From assembly GCA_017590115.1 (NCBI GenBank), contig JAGGNK010015225.1, positions 434,001 through 498,000 on the forward strand: 64,000 nucleotides of DNA, given 5' to 3'. Each line of letters begins with the position of its first letter. The stretch's first letter is position 1. The notes under the pieces were generated by a model that had not been told where the DNA came from, ran no database searches, and saw only the letters and a program-made list of their open reading frames with translations. This document shows, piece by piece, positions 1 to 10,717 of the stretch. A program made the position numbers and the translations under genes. The stretch comes from Montifringilla adamsi. Its lineage: Eukaryota > Chordata > Aves > Passeriformes > Passeridae.

Positions 1-120
1 GAACACGAGTTCGGTGCTCTGTGTCTCAGTCAACCCACCAGAAAAATAAAAGCGCTCCTTCTTTGTGACACAGGCAGTTAATCAGGGTTCAAAACCCTGC
101 GCCCTCCTCCTGAGAGGAGA
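1..120 (+). other. Possible LTR 3' end entering from the left edge
   Basis: An AATAAA signal at 45-50 is followed by a GC-richer, U5-like stretch, which resembles the R/U5 end of a retroviral LTR cut by the window edge. A 17-base hairpin at 83-99 has a 5-bp CAGGG/CCCTG stem and a 7-base TTCAAAA loop, exactly the shape of a tRNA T-arm. No matching acceptor stem, D-arm or anticodon arm precedes it, so I do not call a tRNA. The upstream LTR boundary lies outside the window, so the assignment is weak. Confidence 0.25.
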
Positions 121-257
121 TGCTGAAGTGGTCTGCACTGGTTGTGCAGTCAGTGTGTATACGAAGAGGTGAAGATTTGCAAATTTTTTCTGTTTTCCCA
201 GGCTTGTCTTTCTCTCTGACATTGCCATCAGGATTCAGAGGTGTCTCTGCATCCAGC

Positions 258-739
258 TCTTAGGCCTCAGTACAAGAAGCACTTGGACCTGTTGGAACAA
301 CTCCAGAGGAAGCTACTAAGTTGATCACAGGGCTGGAGAACCTTTGTTATAAAACAGGCTGAGAGACTTGGAGATTTCAGCATGGAGGAGAGAAGGCTCC
401 AGGGAGAACATAGAGCCTCTTCCAGCACTTGAAGAGGTTCCAGGAGAGCTGAAGACAGACTTTGGACAAGGGCCTGGAGGGACAGGACAAATGGGAATGG
501 CTTCAAGCTGACAGAGGGTAGGTTTGGGTTAGATATTGGGTAGAAATTCTTCCCTGTGAGGGAGGTGAGGCCCTGGCACAGAGAAGCTGTGGCTGCCCCT
601 GGATCCTTGGAAGTGTCCAAGGCCAGATTGGATGGGACTTGGATCAACCTGGGATAGTGGAAGGTGTCCCTGCCCCCAGCAGGGGGTGGCACTGAATGGG
701 CTTTAAGGCCCCTCCAACCCAAACCATTCTGTGGTTCTT
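258..739 (+). mobile_element. CR1 LINE, 5'-truncated 3' end
   Basis: This is the 3' part of an avian CR1 non-LTR retrotransposon in plus orientation, about 480 bp long. It contains the usual order of CR1 3' blocks: 'gcacttggacctgttgg', the 'ctgagagacttgg' block, 'gagaagctgtggctgcccc', 'gtgtccaaggccagattgg', 'ggaaggtgtccctgcc' and the terminal 'aaaccattctgtggttct'. CR1 copies itself by target-primed reverse transcription and is usually 5'-truncated, as here. It is diverged from the CR1 style I know and missing about 13 bases at the 'cacagggtgcccagag' block, so it is not recent. Open frames over it are artefacts. Confidence 0.93.
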
Positions 740-2724
740 GGTCTTCAACTTCTCTGGCCTTTCCTACAATACAGAGGTCGTGGGTCCATCAACAATCTCC
801 AAGGCCCAAAGCAAGACAGATGCCATCCTGAGGCCCAGCATGCTGCAAATTCCATTTGTGAGGGATGTGGAGGGTTGTGAATCTCCCTGGGCACATCTCT
901 CTGCACAGTGGGGTGTCTGCTGTGTCACAGCATTCAAAGCCAAGGAGGGAGAAAATGTTACTGGGAGAGGAGCAGAGCAGGTAAATAACACTTGGAAAAG
1001 AGCTGAACCTCCCAGCTAATGCAAATATTCCCTTCACCATATCCTACAGCATTTGGCCTCCTCAAAGTTGAAAAAATATCTCCAGGAGCAGCTGCTTCCA
1101 GCATTTCCCTTTGAAAACAGTCAAATATCCAAAAGACTGTTTAGGGAGCTTTTCCCAGCCATCTAATATTTTAACTCCACAGTCCTGCCCATTAACCTGT
1201 TAATGCCTTTCATGTTTTCCTAAGTAACCCCACTTCCTCTGTCCAACCCACACCCATCTCATGCTCAGCTTGGTTCCCTTGGTTGTTTCCATTTGGCCAA
1301 AATTGTTTGAGTCTTCAGGGATGGAAAGCTGAACTGAAATCAGGATTTTAGCTTCAAACTCTCTCCCTCTTCTACCAAAACTAGATCCCTATTGAATCTT
1401 TCCTTGAGCTCATAATTTCTGTTTCAGAATTGCAGAACAGAGTCTGTGCTCCACATCCTTTAGATACCAGGATTGTGGTCCCTCAGAAAAGAGCCCCTTC
1501 CTACAAATAGCTCAGCCACCCCAGTTACAAACAGTGTGATCACAATGCCAAAAAAGTGAGATTTCTTTTGGCTGAAATGATAAAGAATGGTGGGTTTGGG
1601 GCTAGGGAATGGTGTTTTATGCTCTTGTAGTTCATGCTGCTCATTGTGGCTGTGATTTACAGCCTGTTGATGGGTACCTGGAGTTGTACTCTCCCCAAAA
1701 GAGGCAATCTGAGCCCCAAAGATGTGGCCTTCTAAATTGAGCAGCCAGACTGGAAAAAGGGGAGTTACTCACCCATTTTGTATAAATGAATCCCCTGGAG
1801 TTCTGTAATTAATAGATGCAAAATACACTGTGAGCCTGTAGCCCAGGTGAGGCTCCGAGCCCAGATCCCTGCCCAGCAATCACAAACCCTCCTCTATTCA
1901 CAGTGCATTAAGAAAAGGTCTCTGTGACCTAGAAAGATCATTCAGTGACTCACTTTTCAATCTTTCAGCATCCTCTTGGAAGGGAGGAGGGATGGGGAGA
2001 GAGGCAGAGCTTTGGTTATTGTTGTTTTCCATCTTTTTAATTTGCAACTACATTGCTTGTTAGTCTAAAAGCAAATTGAGACAAGGCTGAAGTAACCATC
2101 TCAGCAATAAAAGCTCTCTGCCGAGACAGACCAAACACTCCAGGAAAGTGCAAGCAAGAGGGAAAAACTGGCTGCTGGAGCTAAACAGCTGCTCAGGTTG
2201 ACTTTCAAAGGCAGTTGAGTCTCATGCCCTGCAGGGGACACCCCCTGATGCCCCCTCCCCACTCTTCCCACCTACATTTAGAGCCCCTTTCCTGCTCTGG
2301 GACTGTGTGGGACACAGCTGGGGGAGCAGATCCGTGTTGCACTAACAGGGATATTTTGCCAGGTGTTTTGTAAGGTGGGAGAAGGTTGCTGGACTGCTGT
2401 GATTAAAGAAGTTCTAATGCTTCTAGGCAGGCAAATTCCATGTAATTCTTTGTCATTCCTTGAGGGAATGTCTTGGTCAGGAACCCCTTTTAGGCAGGGA
2501 ACCTCAAGTCTCAGGTGTGGAAGGGAAGGAACCAAGTGTCACACTGGGGTTTTGGTGGGGGCAGCCACTCAGCAGGATTTCTGGATAAAGGAGAGCAACA
2601 CCCTCTCCTCTGGAACCCAAAAACTATCAATTCTCAATAACTTCACCTTTGCCTACACAAATATTGAAATTCCCAGCCTTTCACCCTAGCTTGAAGGGGT
2701 CTATGGAATGGAGGGAGAGGGAGT
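740..2724. other. Single-copy non-coding stretch
   Basis: I see no gene, RNA or recognisable repeat in this stretch of about 2 kb. Frames are short and interrupted on both strands. It has ordinary base composition with a few short purine and pyrimidine runs. Old unrecognised repeats may be present. Confidence 0.5.
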
Positions 2725-3012
2725 TTGTATGATAGGCAGACAGTGAAAGGACAAGGGGCAGTGGTGTCAAACTGAGGAAAGGCAGGTTTAAATTGTATAT
2801 TAGGAACAAATTCTTTACTCAGAGGGTGGTGAAGCACTGTCACAGGTTGCCCAGAGAAGCTGTGGCTACCCTGTCTCTGGAAGTGTCCAAGACCAGGTTG
2901 GACAGGGCTTGGAGCATTCTGGGACAGTGGGAGGTATCCCTCCCCAAGGCAGGGTGTTGGAACAAGATTGTCTTTAAGATCTCTTCCAACCCAACCCATT
3001 CTGGGATTCTAT
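2725..3012 (+). mobile_element. CR1 LINE, 3' end fragment
   Basis: Plus-strand CR1 3' end of about 290 bp. It carries 'tattaggaacaaattcttt', 'ttgcccagagaagctgtgg', 'gtgtccaagaccaggttgg' and the terminal 'aacccattctgggattctat'. The subfamily differs from the copy at 258-739, because the '...cactgtcacaggttgcc' version is used. An A17 run follows at 3043-3059 but is separated from the CR1 tail and is not part of it. Confidence 0.93.
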
Positions 3013-6000
3013 AACCACAAGAGCAAAAACTTGAAGAGAAATTAAAAAAAAAAAAAAAAGTCTGAAAATATCCACATAGCTCCAGAAGCAGAGGCTTCCA
3101 GAAAGCCACAAGAGTCATCAGCCATCAGACTGGTGGCTTTGTCTTTAAGCTCAAGTGCCTCAGGAAATGTGATCCCAGACATGATTCTCTGGTAGGAGCC
3201 AGAGTGGTGCTTTACTTGGAGGATCCATAGGTAAATACAGAGTATTGAAGTGAGAGGGTGAAAAAAAGACCTCCTGAATGCTTTCACAGCTCAGCAGGGA
3301 ATGTTCACTTCCCTGCAGAGCCAGGGGATGCTACCAGCCCCACTTCTGGGCTGGGACCAGGATCTGCTCTTTGGTTTGAGGCTTTTCCTCAGCAGCTGCC
3401 TTCTGAACAGGGGTTGCATGTCATTAATGCCTGTGAGCTTTCCCAGACTTATCTGTACTGAACCTCTCAAGGCTCCCTCACTAAACCCCTTCTGTCTAAT
3501 GAAGTAATTGGATTAACAGGCAAACAGCAAATCAGTGTGCTTAATTGATGCTCCCAGGTAAATCAGCACAGGTAGTGCTTGTGTTTAAGGGCTGTTCCTG
3601 AAGGAAAAGCAGAACTGAATGAAATCCTTTTTTGCTGCTTTCTTATGATGACTGAGACTGATGTGAAAGGTTATGATTTTCTCCCCATTTGATTTTTGCA
3701 TTAGGAATAATTTTGGTCTCTCCTGTCCTGTTTGTATGTGCCTCAGACTCCTGAAAGATACCATGGGTGACTGGAAAACTGATGGGGCTGCAATATTGAA
3801 CACTGAGAAGTGTGAAGGGACTAATATTTAGGGATGGAGAGTTTTTTTTTTTTCCTAGCCCTGGTTTAATTTGCACTCTTCATTTACCTGCATGTAGCTG
3901 AAATGCCTGTGGGATGCTTGAGAGGAAAAGCACTTTTGCTACAAATCAAACACCCTGGCTCCTTGTTAGAGGCTGTGCAGGAATCAGGAGCTTCTGCCTT
4001 TGACCTCCCAAAAGAACATTCCCCCAAAGAGGGAAAATCTTCATGCCACCCTGCTCTTCCCCAGGATTGAAAAAGCAAGGAAAAGCATTCACCTATGTTG
4101 AAATGATGCTGTTAAAAGCAGAAACAAATATTCCAGGTTTTTCAGATTCCCTTTTCAGCTCCCTGTCACAGACAGAGCACTGCTGTTGCTGTTTCAAAGG
4201 CCTTTTAAATCAGGAGAATTCAGGATGTAATATAAAATATCCTAATATAAAATATCCAAATCATCTGTTCTATTTATGCTAAATAACAAGTTTTACACCT
4301 TTAAGACTGGTTCCAAGAACAAAGGAGAGGAGAGAAGAAGCACAGAGTTTGTTTTCAGAAACTACACTCACTCCTCCACATTCCAGCTCCTTAATTTGGT
4401 TTTTCAGAGACTCTGGAGAGACACCACAGTAGCTGGACCCCTGTGCTCCACCACAGAGTCTGTCACCAGAGAGAGGGACAATGAGGGGACAGGAGGGGAC
4501 AGGGGAGAAGAGAATGGCCTGGAGGAGCTGTTTGAGGAGCTGAGGTTAGAGTGAGCACAGCAAGGATGGGAAGATCTGGGGCAGCTCTTCCTCACAGGGA
4601 TTTCTCCCTGCCCCAGAACAGGGAAAAACTGTTTGGAGAAACTCTGGGATACCAGAAATGTCTCCCTGGAGGTTTGTTCTGGATGGTGGGACAGCCTCTT
4701 GCTCCTTGGGGCATTTAAACCAGCTTAGGGTGATTCAGAACCTCTGTTAGCTGATGCACAGACAAAAACCTTCCTGCATCCTTTGGATTTAGAGCAAGAC
4801 TTTTCTTGCAGCTCTTCACCTCAGGAGTGAAGTGAAAGGAGTGCCTGCTCCGGGGAGTTATTTTGAAGTTCTCACAGCTGTCCTGGTGCCTCTGTTCCCT
4901 GTGAACAGCCCATGGCTCTGGGCTCACGATGGCAGCAACGCACTGTGGCCGAGCACAGCCAGGCACCAGCTGCTGGCTCCCCCACCCAGAAATTCAGCCT
5001 CCTCCTGAAACAGCCTGGCCCTTCCCTAGGGCTGGAAACACTCAGAGAGCAGCTGAACCTGTCCCTGTGTCCTGGGGTGAGGAGAAGCCAGGCTGGACAG
5101 AAGTTGGGACCTTGCTTCCTTGCCGCAAGCAAAGTCTCCATCAAAAGGAGCTTTTTTGCAGATGAATTCTCCCCTTTTTCAAGAGGTTCCTGTTGCTCAG
5201 CCCCTGCTTTTTCCCAGCTGCTAAGCTAAGGCAGTGGTGGCTTTGTGTGGAGCAGACCTTGGAGAAATGTCACTTTTGGGAGCTTCAGAGTGAAGGGATG
5301 TGGTTGTCTGACCGAGACCCTGCTCCACCCTGGCTTTGGCAAGGAGGAAGGTGGCTGCTTGGTCCAGCAGGAGAGGGCAGCAGCACTCTCTGTGCTTGGT
5401 GTAACTGCATTTTGTCCACAGTTTGGCACAGGTGCCTCAAGGTTTGTGCCTTGCAGATCCTGTGGGCCACTCACTGCTCTCTCTTGGGCAGCAGCTCCAG
5501 GCCAGACCCCACAAAGCATCTCCTGCCACCATCGAGCACCTTCCTCCACCATCCTCCTGCACCTTCCTCCACCTCCTCCTGGCCTTGGGAGGAGAACAAG
5601 GATGGTGGGGCACAGGAGATTTATTTTCAGGTCCTGCATTTACCATTAGCTTTTTACCTGGCCATGCAAGGGCTGTAAAACCTTTCCCTCTGGGAGCTGG
5701 GATTGGAGTTTGGGAAGTGCTCAGGCAGGTTTTTGCACAAGACAGGAGGGGCTGTGTGAGGAGTCCAGTCAGCACTGGGACAGGACAACAATAAATAATT
5801 TCTTAAAAGGGTCAACAGATTTAGTTCCTTCTGATCTGGTGTAGATGCTTACCTGGACCTGTGCTGGAGCAATTCAAGATATTAATTTGCCAGAAACACA
5901 ATATTTTTTCAGTTGGGTTTATTTTATTCCTCTTTAGAGAGGCTGGACTGTCACACTGAGGTATTGTGCAAGAGCCAGAGTGTCACCAAGGATGGTCTGA

Positions 6001-7189
6001 GTGAGGAAGGGGCAAGCTTAGAGGATTTTTAGACTAGTCCTGCTGGTGTAGTGAAGCCACACTTTCACAGGGCCAGGATGCTACTGCCTGGGGGGTCAAA
6101 TCCAAGGATTTGCTCGTCCCTGGATGCTCAAGTGCAAAGACAACCCCACAAGTGAGCTGCTTAGTGGAAGGCCAGCCCTTCCCCTAGAAAGAATGGTGTC
6201 ACAAGCCATCAGTGACCTCCCATGCACCAGACCTCTCCCCCAAAATTCATGCAGAGGTTTCCCAACTCCTGCTTGTGAAGCAGCCTCAAATCACAGCCAG
6301 CAGCTCTCACAAACTTCCCATTGATTTCTGGCAGCTCGCGAATACAGCAAGTGGCACAGAGTTGATACTGCAGATCCATAATTAATGCTTTGTGATCCCA
6401 GATCTGAAGGCCCTTTCACAGACAGAGGGACTGTTAAACTGCCCCTGAAGAAGAGGGATAGAGTCGTGGAAGGGATTAACAGCCAAGCCAGTAATGAGCT
6501 CAGAAAAAAACCCACAAGCATGGGAGATGAAAAAAAAAAAAAAATCTGTGAGTGAAAAACATCCATTTATGAAGTGCTCTTTTGCAGAAGGCAAGTGCTG
6601 CTGAAGCCACCTAAAGTGCAGATATTCTCGTTGCCTCTGGAAGCCTGAGTCAGACAGTTTGGAGCCTAGAATTCCCAGGATGTGGTTCAGGCAGACCTAG
6701 CTGGGAGGAGGTTTGGGGGCTGATGAGCTCAGTGCAGAGGGCAGAGCAGTGACACAGCTCTCAAGGCTGTGGGATCCATCCCTGGGATTCTCTTTTTAAG
6801 AATGTCCCAGTGCTTTTTCTTATCTTTTTTCCACAATTGCATGGGTGGCTTTGGCTGGACAGTGAGGGAAGGGAGTAAAAGGAACTGTTGCAAGGAAATG
6901 AGTGAGGACCCAGCACCTGGAGTAGCCAACAACGCTTTCATCCCAAAAAATCCATGTCCAGCAGACAACCTGTTTATTGGGAATGTCTGTAGAAGAGCTT
7001 TTCCTTGCTTCATCCTGCTCTGTTGTACCCAGAGCCCATCCTGCAGTGTTGGCACCCACTCTGAGCTCACCCACTGTGGGGCTGGTGACATTCAAGTGGC
7101 AGATGGGCCATTTGAGGTGTCCTCTCCTCACCAAAGAGCACAGAGACTGGTCTTGGCAGGCTTGGTGATGGATATTCACTAAAACTTAA
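3013..7189. other. Single-copy non-coding stretch
   Basis: About 4.2 kb without a supportable gene. The longest frame, 5193-5678 on the plus strand (161 codons), overlaps equally long frames on the minus strand in a Ser/Pro/Leu-rich, pyrimidine-biased region (TCCACC-type runs near 5540-5580), the usual cause of chance open frames. An A13 run lies at 6531-6543. No CR1 or LTR signature was recognised, although 4430-4720 could hold an old, unrecognisable element. Confidence 0.45.
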
Positions 7190-7560
7190 ACAAAAAAATT
7201 AGATATATAAATAAATAAACACATATATAAAATAATCATAATTCTACAAAAATTATTTACGGGCAACAATTCCAACATTTTCGTATGGGTTGTGGAAAAA
7301 AAGAAAACAAAACAGACAGTGGAGAGGTTTTGAGAACAGATGCCAGCAGTCTCCCACTTAGGAATATTGTCTACACATCTTGAAAAAGGAGGGATTTATA
7401 TCAGCTGGAACCAATAGGTAGATAAAGAGCCTACTTCAACAGGAAAAAGAAGCCATTATCCATTGCATAGTTAGCTTATGGGAATGAAAAAAGAGCATTT
7501 GGAGAAAATATCTGCCCATTAAATATGGAGTTAAGAGCTTGGCTTAGGCTCAGAAGGGGA
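7190..7560. other. AT-rich block, possible conserved non-coding element
   Basis: This AT-rich stretch starts with a TATAAATAAATA-like run (7203-7235) and continues with complex, non-repetitive sequence containing homeodomain-type TAAT/ATTA cores, for example around 7238-7262 and in 'gcccattaaatatggag' near 7513. Complex AT-rich sequence of this kind often proves deeply conserved in vertebrates, but conservation cannot be seen from one genome. Confidence 0.25.
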
Positions 7561-7630
7561 AAAAAGGCTTTTGATTAACCAATAAAGCCAATGGTGATGT
7601 TGAGATTATTCAGCGTTTATTGCTTTTATG

Positions 7631-7647
7631 AAAAGGGGAAAAAAAGG

Positions 7648-7694
<47 letters not shown>

Positions 7695-7707
7695 AAAAAA
7701 AAAGAAA
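7631..7707. repeat. Poly-A tract (A45 core)
   Basis: An uninterrupted run of 45 A at 7648-7692 is followed after one G by ten more A. It is flanked by AAAAGGGG on the left and GAAATAAGG on the right. No retroposed gene was recognised immediately upstream. The minus-strand frames of poly-Phe across it are artefacts. Homopolymers this long vary in length and are error-prone in assembly. Confidence 0.95.
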
Positions 7708-8173
7708 TAAGGAAAAGCCAGTCTGTTTTACATTTGTTGGGACTGCAGTGGATTGCTCTTGCCAGGGTAATAAACAGTAGCTTGGATGCATCATGCAAGG
7801 CTGGTTATGAAGATGAAAACATGCAGCTCTTTGGGTTTTAAAATGCTTGGAGGCATTTCAGCTGACAGTTCCCCCTGCTGATGCCTCTGTGGAGGGAAGA
7901 TTGACTGCAATTGCTTTGCTTGTGGTTACTTAATCTCGGTGCAATTCTTCTACTTGATGGATCAATGCGAGGCCTTCAGCTCGGTTATGACATTTAGAGG
8001 GACCCATTAGAAAAAATCAAGAGGAGAGTGATCCCAGGGCTCCCTGTCCATGGGGAAAGGTGGGAGGATGAGGAAAGTGTCATCCACTGAGGTGGGGGCA
8101 TGAGAAGCACCACCTCTCAATCGGCAGAAGACCAGCACAGAGGAAAAGGAACGTGCTTTTCTCCACGGGATAA
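7708..8173. other. Non-coding stretch before an LTR
   Basis: I see no gene or confident repeat. The last five bases before the LTR (GTCAG, 8174-8178) are its left target-site duplication. Confidence 0.45.
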
Positions 8174-8178
8174 GTCAG

Positions 8179-8459
8179 TGTCTTGGTTTGAAAAGCCAGG
8201 TGTCTGCTAAGGAAGGCAGGAGCCTCCCCAGAAATGGAAAATAAAAACCCCACCCTCCGAATTATTATAATTTTGAAATTAAGAGGCTCTCAGGCAAAGA
8301 TATGGGAATAGGAATAACAGTTCTTTACTAAGAAAATTAAAAATACAAGTGCAGTAGTACAAACAACAAAAAAACCACTGCCAGAGTGGACAGAGAGAAC
8401 TGCCCCAGCTCTGACAGAATAGAACAGACACCCCCAGACACATCTTGTAACCTAAGACA
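8179..8459 (-). mobile_element. Solo LTR, endogenous retrovirus, 281 bp, with 5-bp target duplication
   Basis: The boundaries are defined by the sequence. The element begins TGTCTTGG and ends CTAAGACA, giving TG...CA termini with a 6-bp inverted terminal repeat (TGTCTT/AAGACA). It is flanked by an exact 5-bp direct repeat GTCAG at 8174-8178 and 8460-8464. No retroviral interior adjoins it, so this is a solo LTR left by recombination between two LTRs. The 'tcaggcaaagatatggg' block and a variant AGTAAA poly-A signal on the minus strand (reverse complement at 8324-8329) suggest minus-strand transcription. A 5-bp duplication fits ERVL/ERV3-like integrases. From memory the sequence style is common in songbird genomes; the family name is not assigned. 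Confidence 0.85.
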
Positions 8460-8464
8460 GTCAG

Positions 8465-9669
8465 AGAGCTCTACAGCTCTACAATAAAATCAGGGAAGTC
8501 TCAAATAATGACCTGTGAGTCATTTCCTAAGGGGACACTGGAGATGGTCTGGAGGAATCTCACAGCAGATTGGAGGCACATCAGCCTGGAAGTGCCCAGG
8601 CTTGGCATTGCATGGTAATGCAGCTCAAGGTTCCTCCAGGACTTCGCTATCAAAATCAAAGCTGTGGATGGCAAAAAATGTAGAAAATCTTGACTTTAAA
8701 TGGACTAATGAACAGGATACAACACTGCTCAGGCCTCTCTTCAGCAAAGCAAAGTTGCTGCTACCTGGAAAGTGAACATAGTCAAATACAAGTGATAAAT
8801 AGAGGTAAATTATCTTTAAAACTCATTTTGAGATTAACTGTTGGAATAACCTGCCAAAGGAGCCATTGCATTCCTCTTCCCAAAGGGAGAGTGGATTGTC
8901 CCCTAGTCAAAATTGGAAGTAAATTTTGGAGAGGTCAACATAATTTATGCAACAAGCACTGACTGTTTTCCTGCTATGGGCATTGTAGGAGCTCAGAGTT
9001 ATCTGAGAGGTCCTTTTTACCCTGGAGCTATCCCCTGTTCCAGTGTGTCTATCAGCTCTTGTGTCCCCTCAGCCTGGGGCTCTCCTCATTTTGAAGACAT
9101 CAGTCACACAGAACTGGACTCTGGCCATGCCCTCTTTGCAGGCAGGGCTTGACACCCACAACAGTCAGAGTCTCTTACAAAGAAGGATTCCCTGCTCTGG
9201 TCCTGACAGCTGAAATCCCATCAGGTTTCAGCCCAAGTTCCCTCATTTCAGCACTTTTTCTGGTCTGAGTCTGGAAAGGCATTAGGACTCTTCTGAAGTA
9301 ACTGTGAGCATCCTATGAGGCCCCAGTAGGGTCTTAATTAAAGCTTTAGGAACCAGGACAGATTAAAGGAAATTTCACTGCAGAAATCCAGCTTGGTTTT
9401 GCTGAGTAATAGGAAATAAAAGAGGGAAGAAAGTGGCACCTTTTTTTTTTTTTGTATTTTTCTTTTTTTTCTTTTCACCTGTCAGAAGACAATTGCCCAA
9501 GAGAAGATCCTGGCTGTTTCTCCCCGTGCTCCACATTATGTGTGCCCCTGGGTGTTTTGGAGGTCCCTGTTGTTCCTGAAAACAGACACATTATTTCCAT
9601 AGGAAAGTTCTCACAGGAGACCATAAAAAAATGGTCTCCCATTGCTCAGCTCAGTCCTCCTGGCTCCCC
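8465..9669. other. Non-coding stretch with a possible old CR1 relic
   Basis: This stretch is gene-free. Positions 8810-8890 are listed separately as a possible ancient LINE remnant. A T12 run and further T-rich sequence lie at 9441-9475. No other recognisable element was seen. Confidence 0.45.
8810..8890 (+). mobile_element. Possible ancient CR1/L3-like remnant
   Basis: The string 'gagattaactgttggaataa' followed by 'cctgccaaaggag' resembles the conserved 'ttaactgttggaacaa...ccaaggag' block of old amniote CR1/L3-type LINEs, just upstream of their 'ccatcactggaa' block. The similarity is short and remembered, not aligned. Confidence 0.35.
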
Positions 9670-10215
9670 ATAGAATCGTAGAGACATTTGAGTCAGAAAA
9701 GACTTTGGGGTCATCAAGCCAAAACCAGCACTGCCAAGGTCACCAGTGACCCATGTCCCTAAGTGCCACATCCACATGGATTTAAATCCCTCCAGGGATG
9801 GGACTCCACCACTGCCTTGGGCAGCTGTGCCAGGGCTGGACAGCCCTTCTGGTGAATAAAGTTTTCTGAATATTGCATCTAAACCTCCTCAGAACTTGAG
9901 GCCATTTTCTCAATTATGGTTGATCTTAGAAGGCTTTTCGAACCTTGATGATTATATTCCTCCCATCCTTTCTCTTTTTCTCTGGGAGCAGAGCCCAAAC
10001 TCCCCTGGATGCACTCTCCTGGCAGGGACTTGTGCAGAGCCACAAGGTCTCCCCTGAGCCTCCTTTTCTCCAGGCTGAGCCCTTTTCCAGCTCCCTCAGC
10101 CACTCCTGCTGCTCCAGACCCTTCCTCAGCTCTGTTCCCTTCCCTGGACAAGCTCCAGTCCTTCTTGCCATGAGGGGCCCAAAACTGAACTCAGAATTTG
10201 AGGTGAGGCCACAAT
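9670..10215 (-). mobile_element. CR1 LINE, longer 3' fragment, minus strand
   Basis: A minus-oriented CR1 of about 545 bp. The reversed tail 'tagaatcgtagagac' marks its 3' end at 9670. It is followed by reversed CR1 blocks: the 'ccctccagggatgggactcc' and 'gggcagctgtgccagggct' blocks, 'aggctgagcccttttcc' and 'gaggggcccaaaactgaact'. It belongs to a CR1 subfamily distinct from the 'ggaaggtgtccctgcc' type seen elsewhere in the window. The left end is exact to a few bases; the 5' truncation point near 10215 is approximate. Open frames within it do not correspond to intact CR1 ORF2. Confidence 0.92.
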
Positions 10216-10637
10216 GCTCCCAGTCTTGAGCATCTGAGAGGCTCCATTTAGTGGTGAATGACCAGTGGGATGTGGGACTGACCCACAATCCTGCAGCCAC
10301 CATCAAACCATCATCCAGCACCCCGTGGGAGGAACTCACCACCCTTTAGTGAGCAATCAGCACCTCCAGGCAGATTTTAGCAGACCCAGGGCATTCCTGC
10401 TGTTCCCAGCATGGCTCCAGACCCAACCCTCCACTTAGGGTGCAAGGATTTCAGGCTTGACCTCCTGGGCTGGGTCCTGCATCCCACTCCCTCTGCCCAC
10501 AGTCTCTCTCTAATCTCTGCCTGCCTTCCCAGTGGTTCCCTGCTGCAGCCATCAGCAGAAGCAGGGGCTGTGTGTGCTGCCAGGATAATTAGAGTGCTGC
10601 AGGGTGCTTAGTATGCAGGCAACGGCTGTGCTATTGC
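10216..10637. other. Non-coding stretch after CR1
   Basis: Nothing recognised. Part of it could be a further 5' portion of the adjacent CR1, but the match is lost. Confidence 0.4.
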
Positions 10638-10640
10638 TGG

Positions 10641-10705
10641 GAAAAAAAAAAAAAAGAAAAGAAAAGAAAAAGAAAAGAAAAGAAAAAAGAAAAAGAAAAA
10701 GAAAG
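10641..10705. repeat. A-rich GAAAA microsatellite
   Basis: An A14 run at 10642-10655 is followed by irregular GAAAA/GAAAAA units to about 10705. It creates false Phe/Leu/Ser-rich minus-strand frames. Confidence 0.93.
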
Positions 10706-10717
10706 GAGGGGGAAAAA

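Noticed and set aside
83..99. Perfect tRNA T-arm-like hairpin (CAGGG TTCAAAA CCCTG).
   Set aside because: No acceptor stem, D-arm or anticodon arm can be folded from the upstream 70 bases, so it is not a tRNA gene.
7648..7692. A45 tract as the tail of a processed pseudogene.
   Set aside because: No recognisable coding or RNA sequence lies upstream and no flanking target duplication was found.
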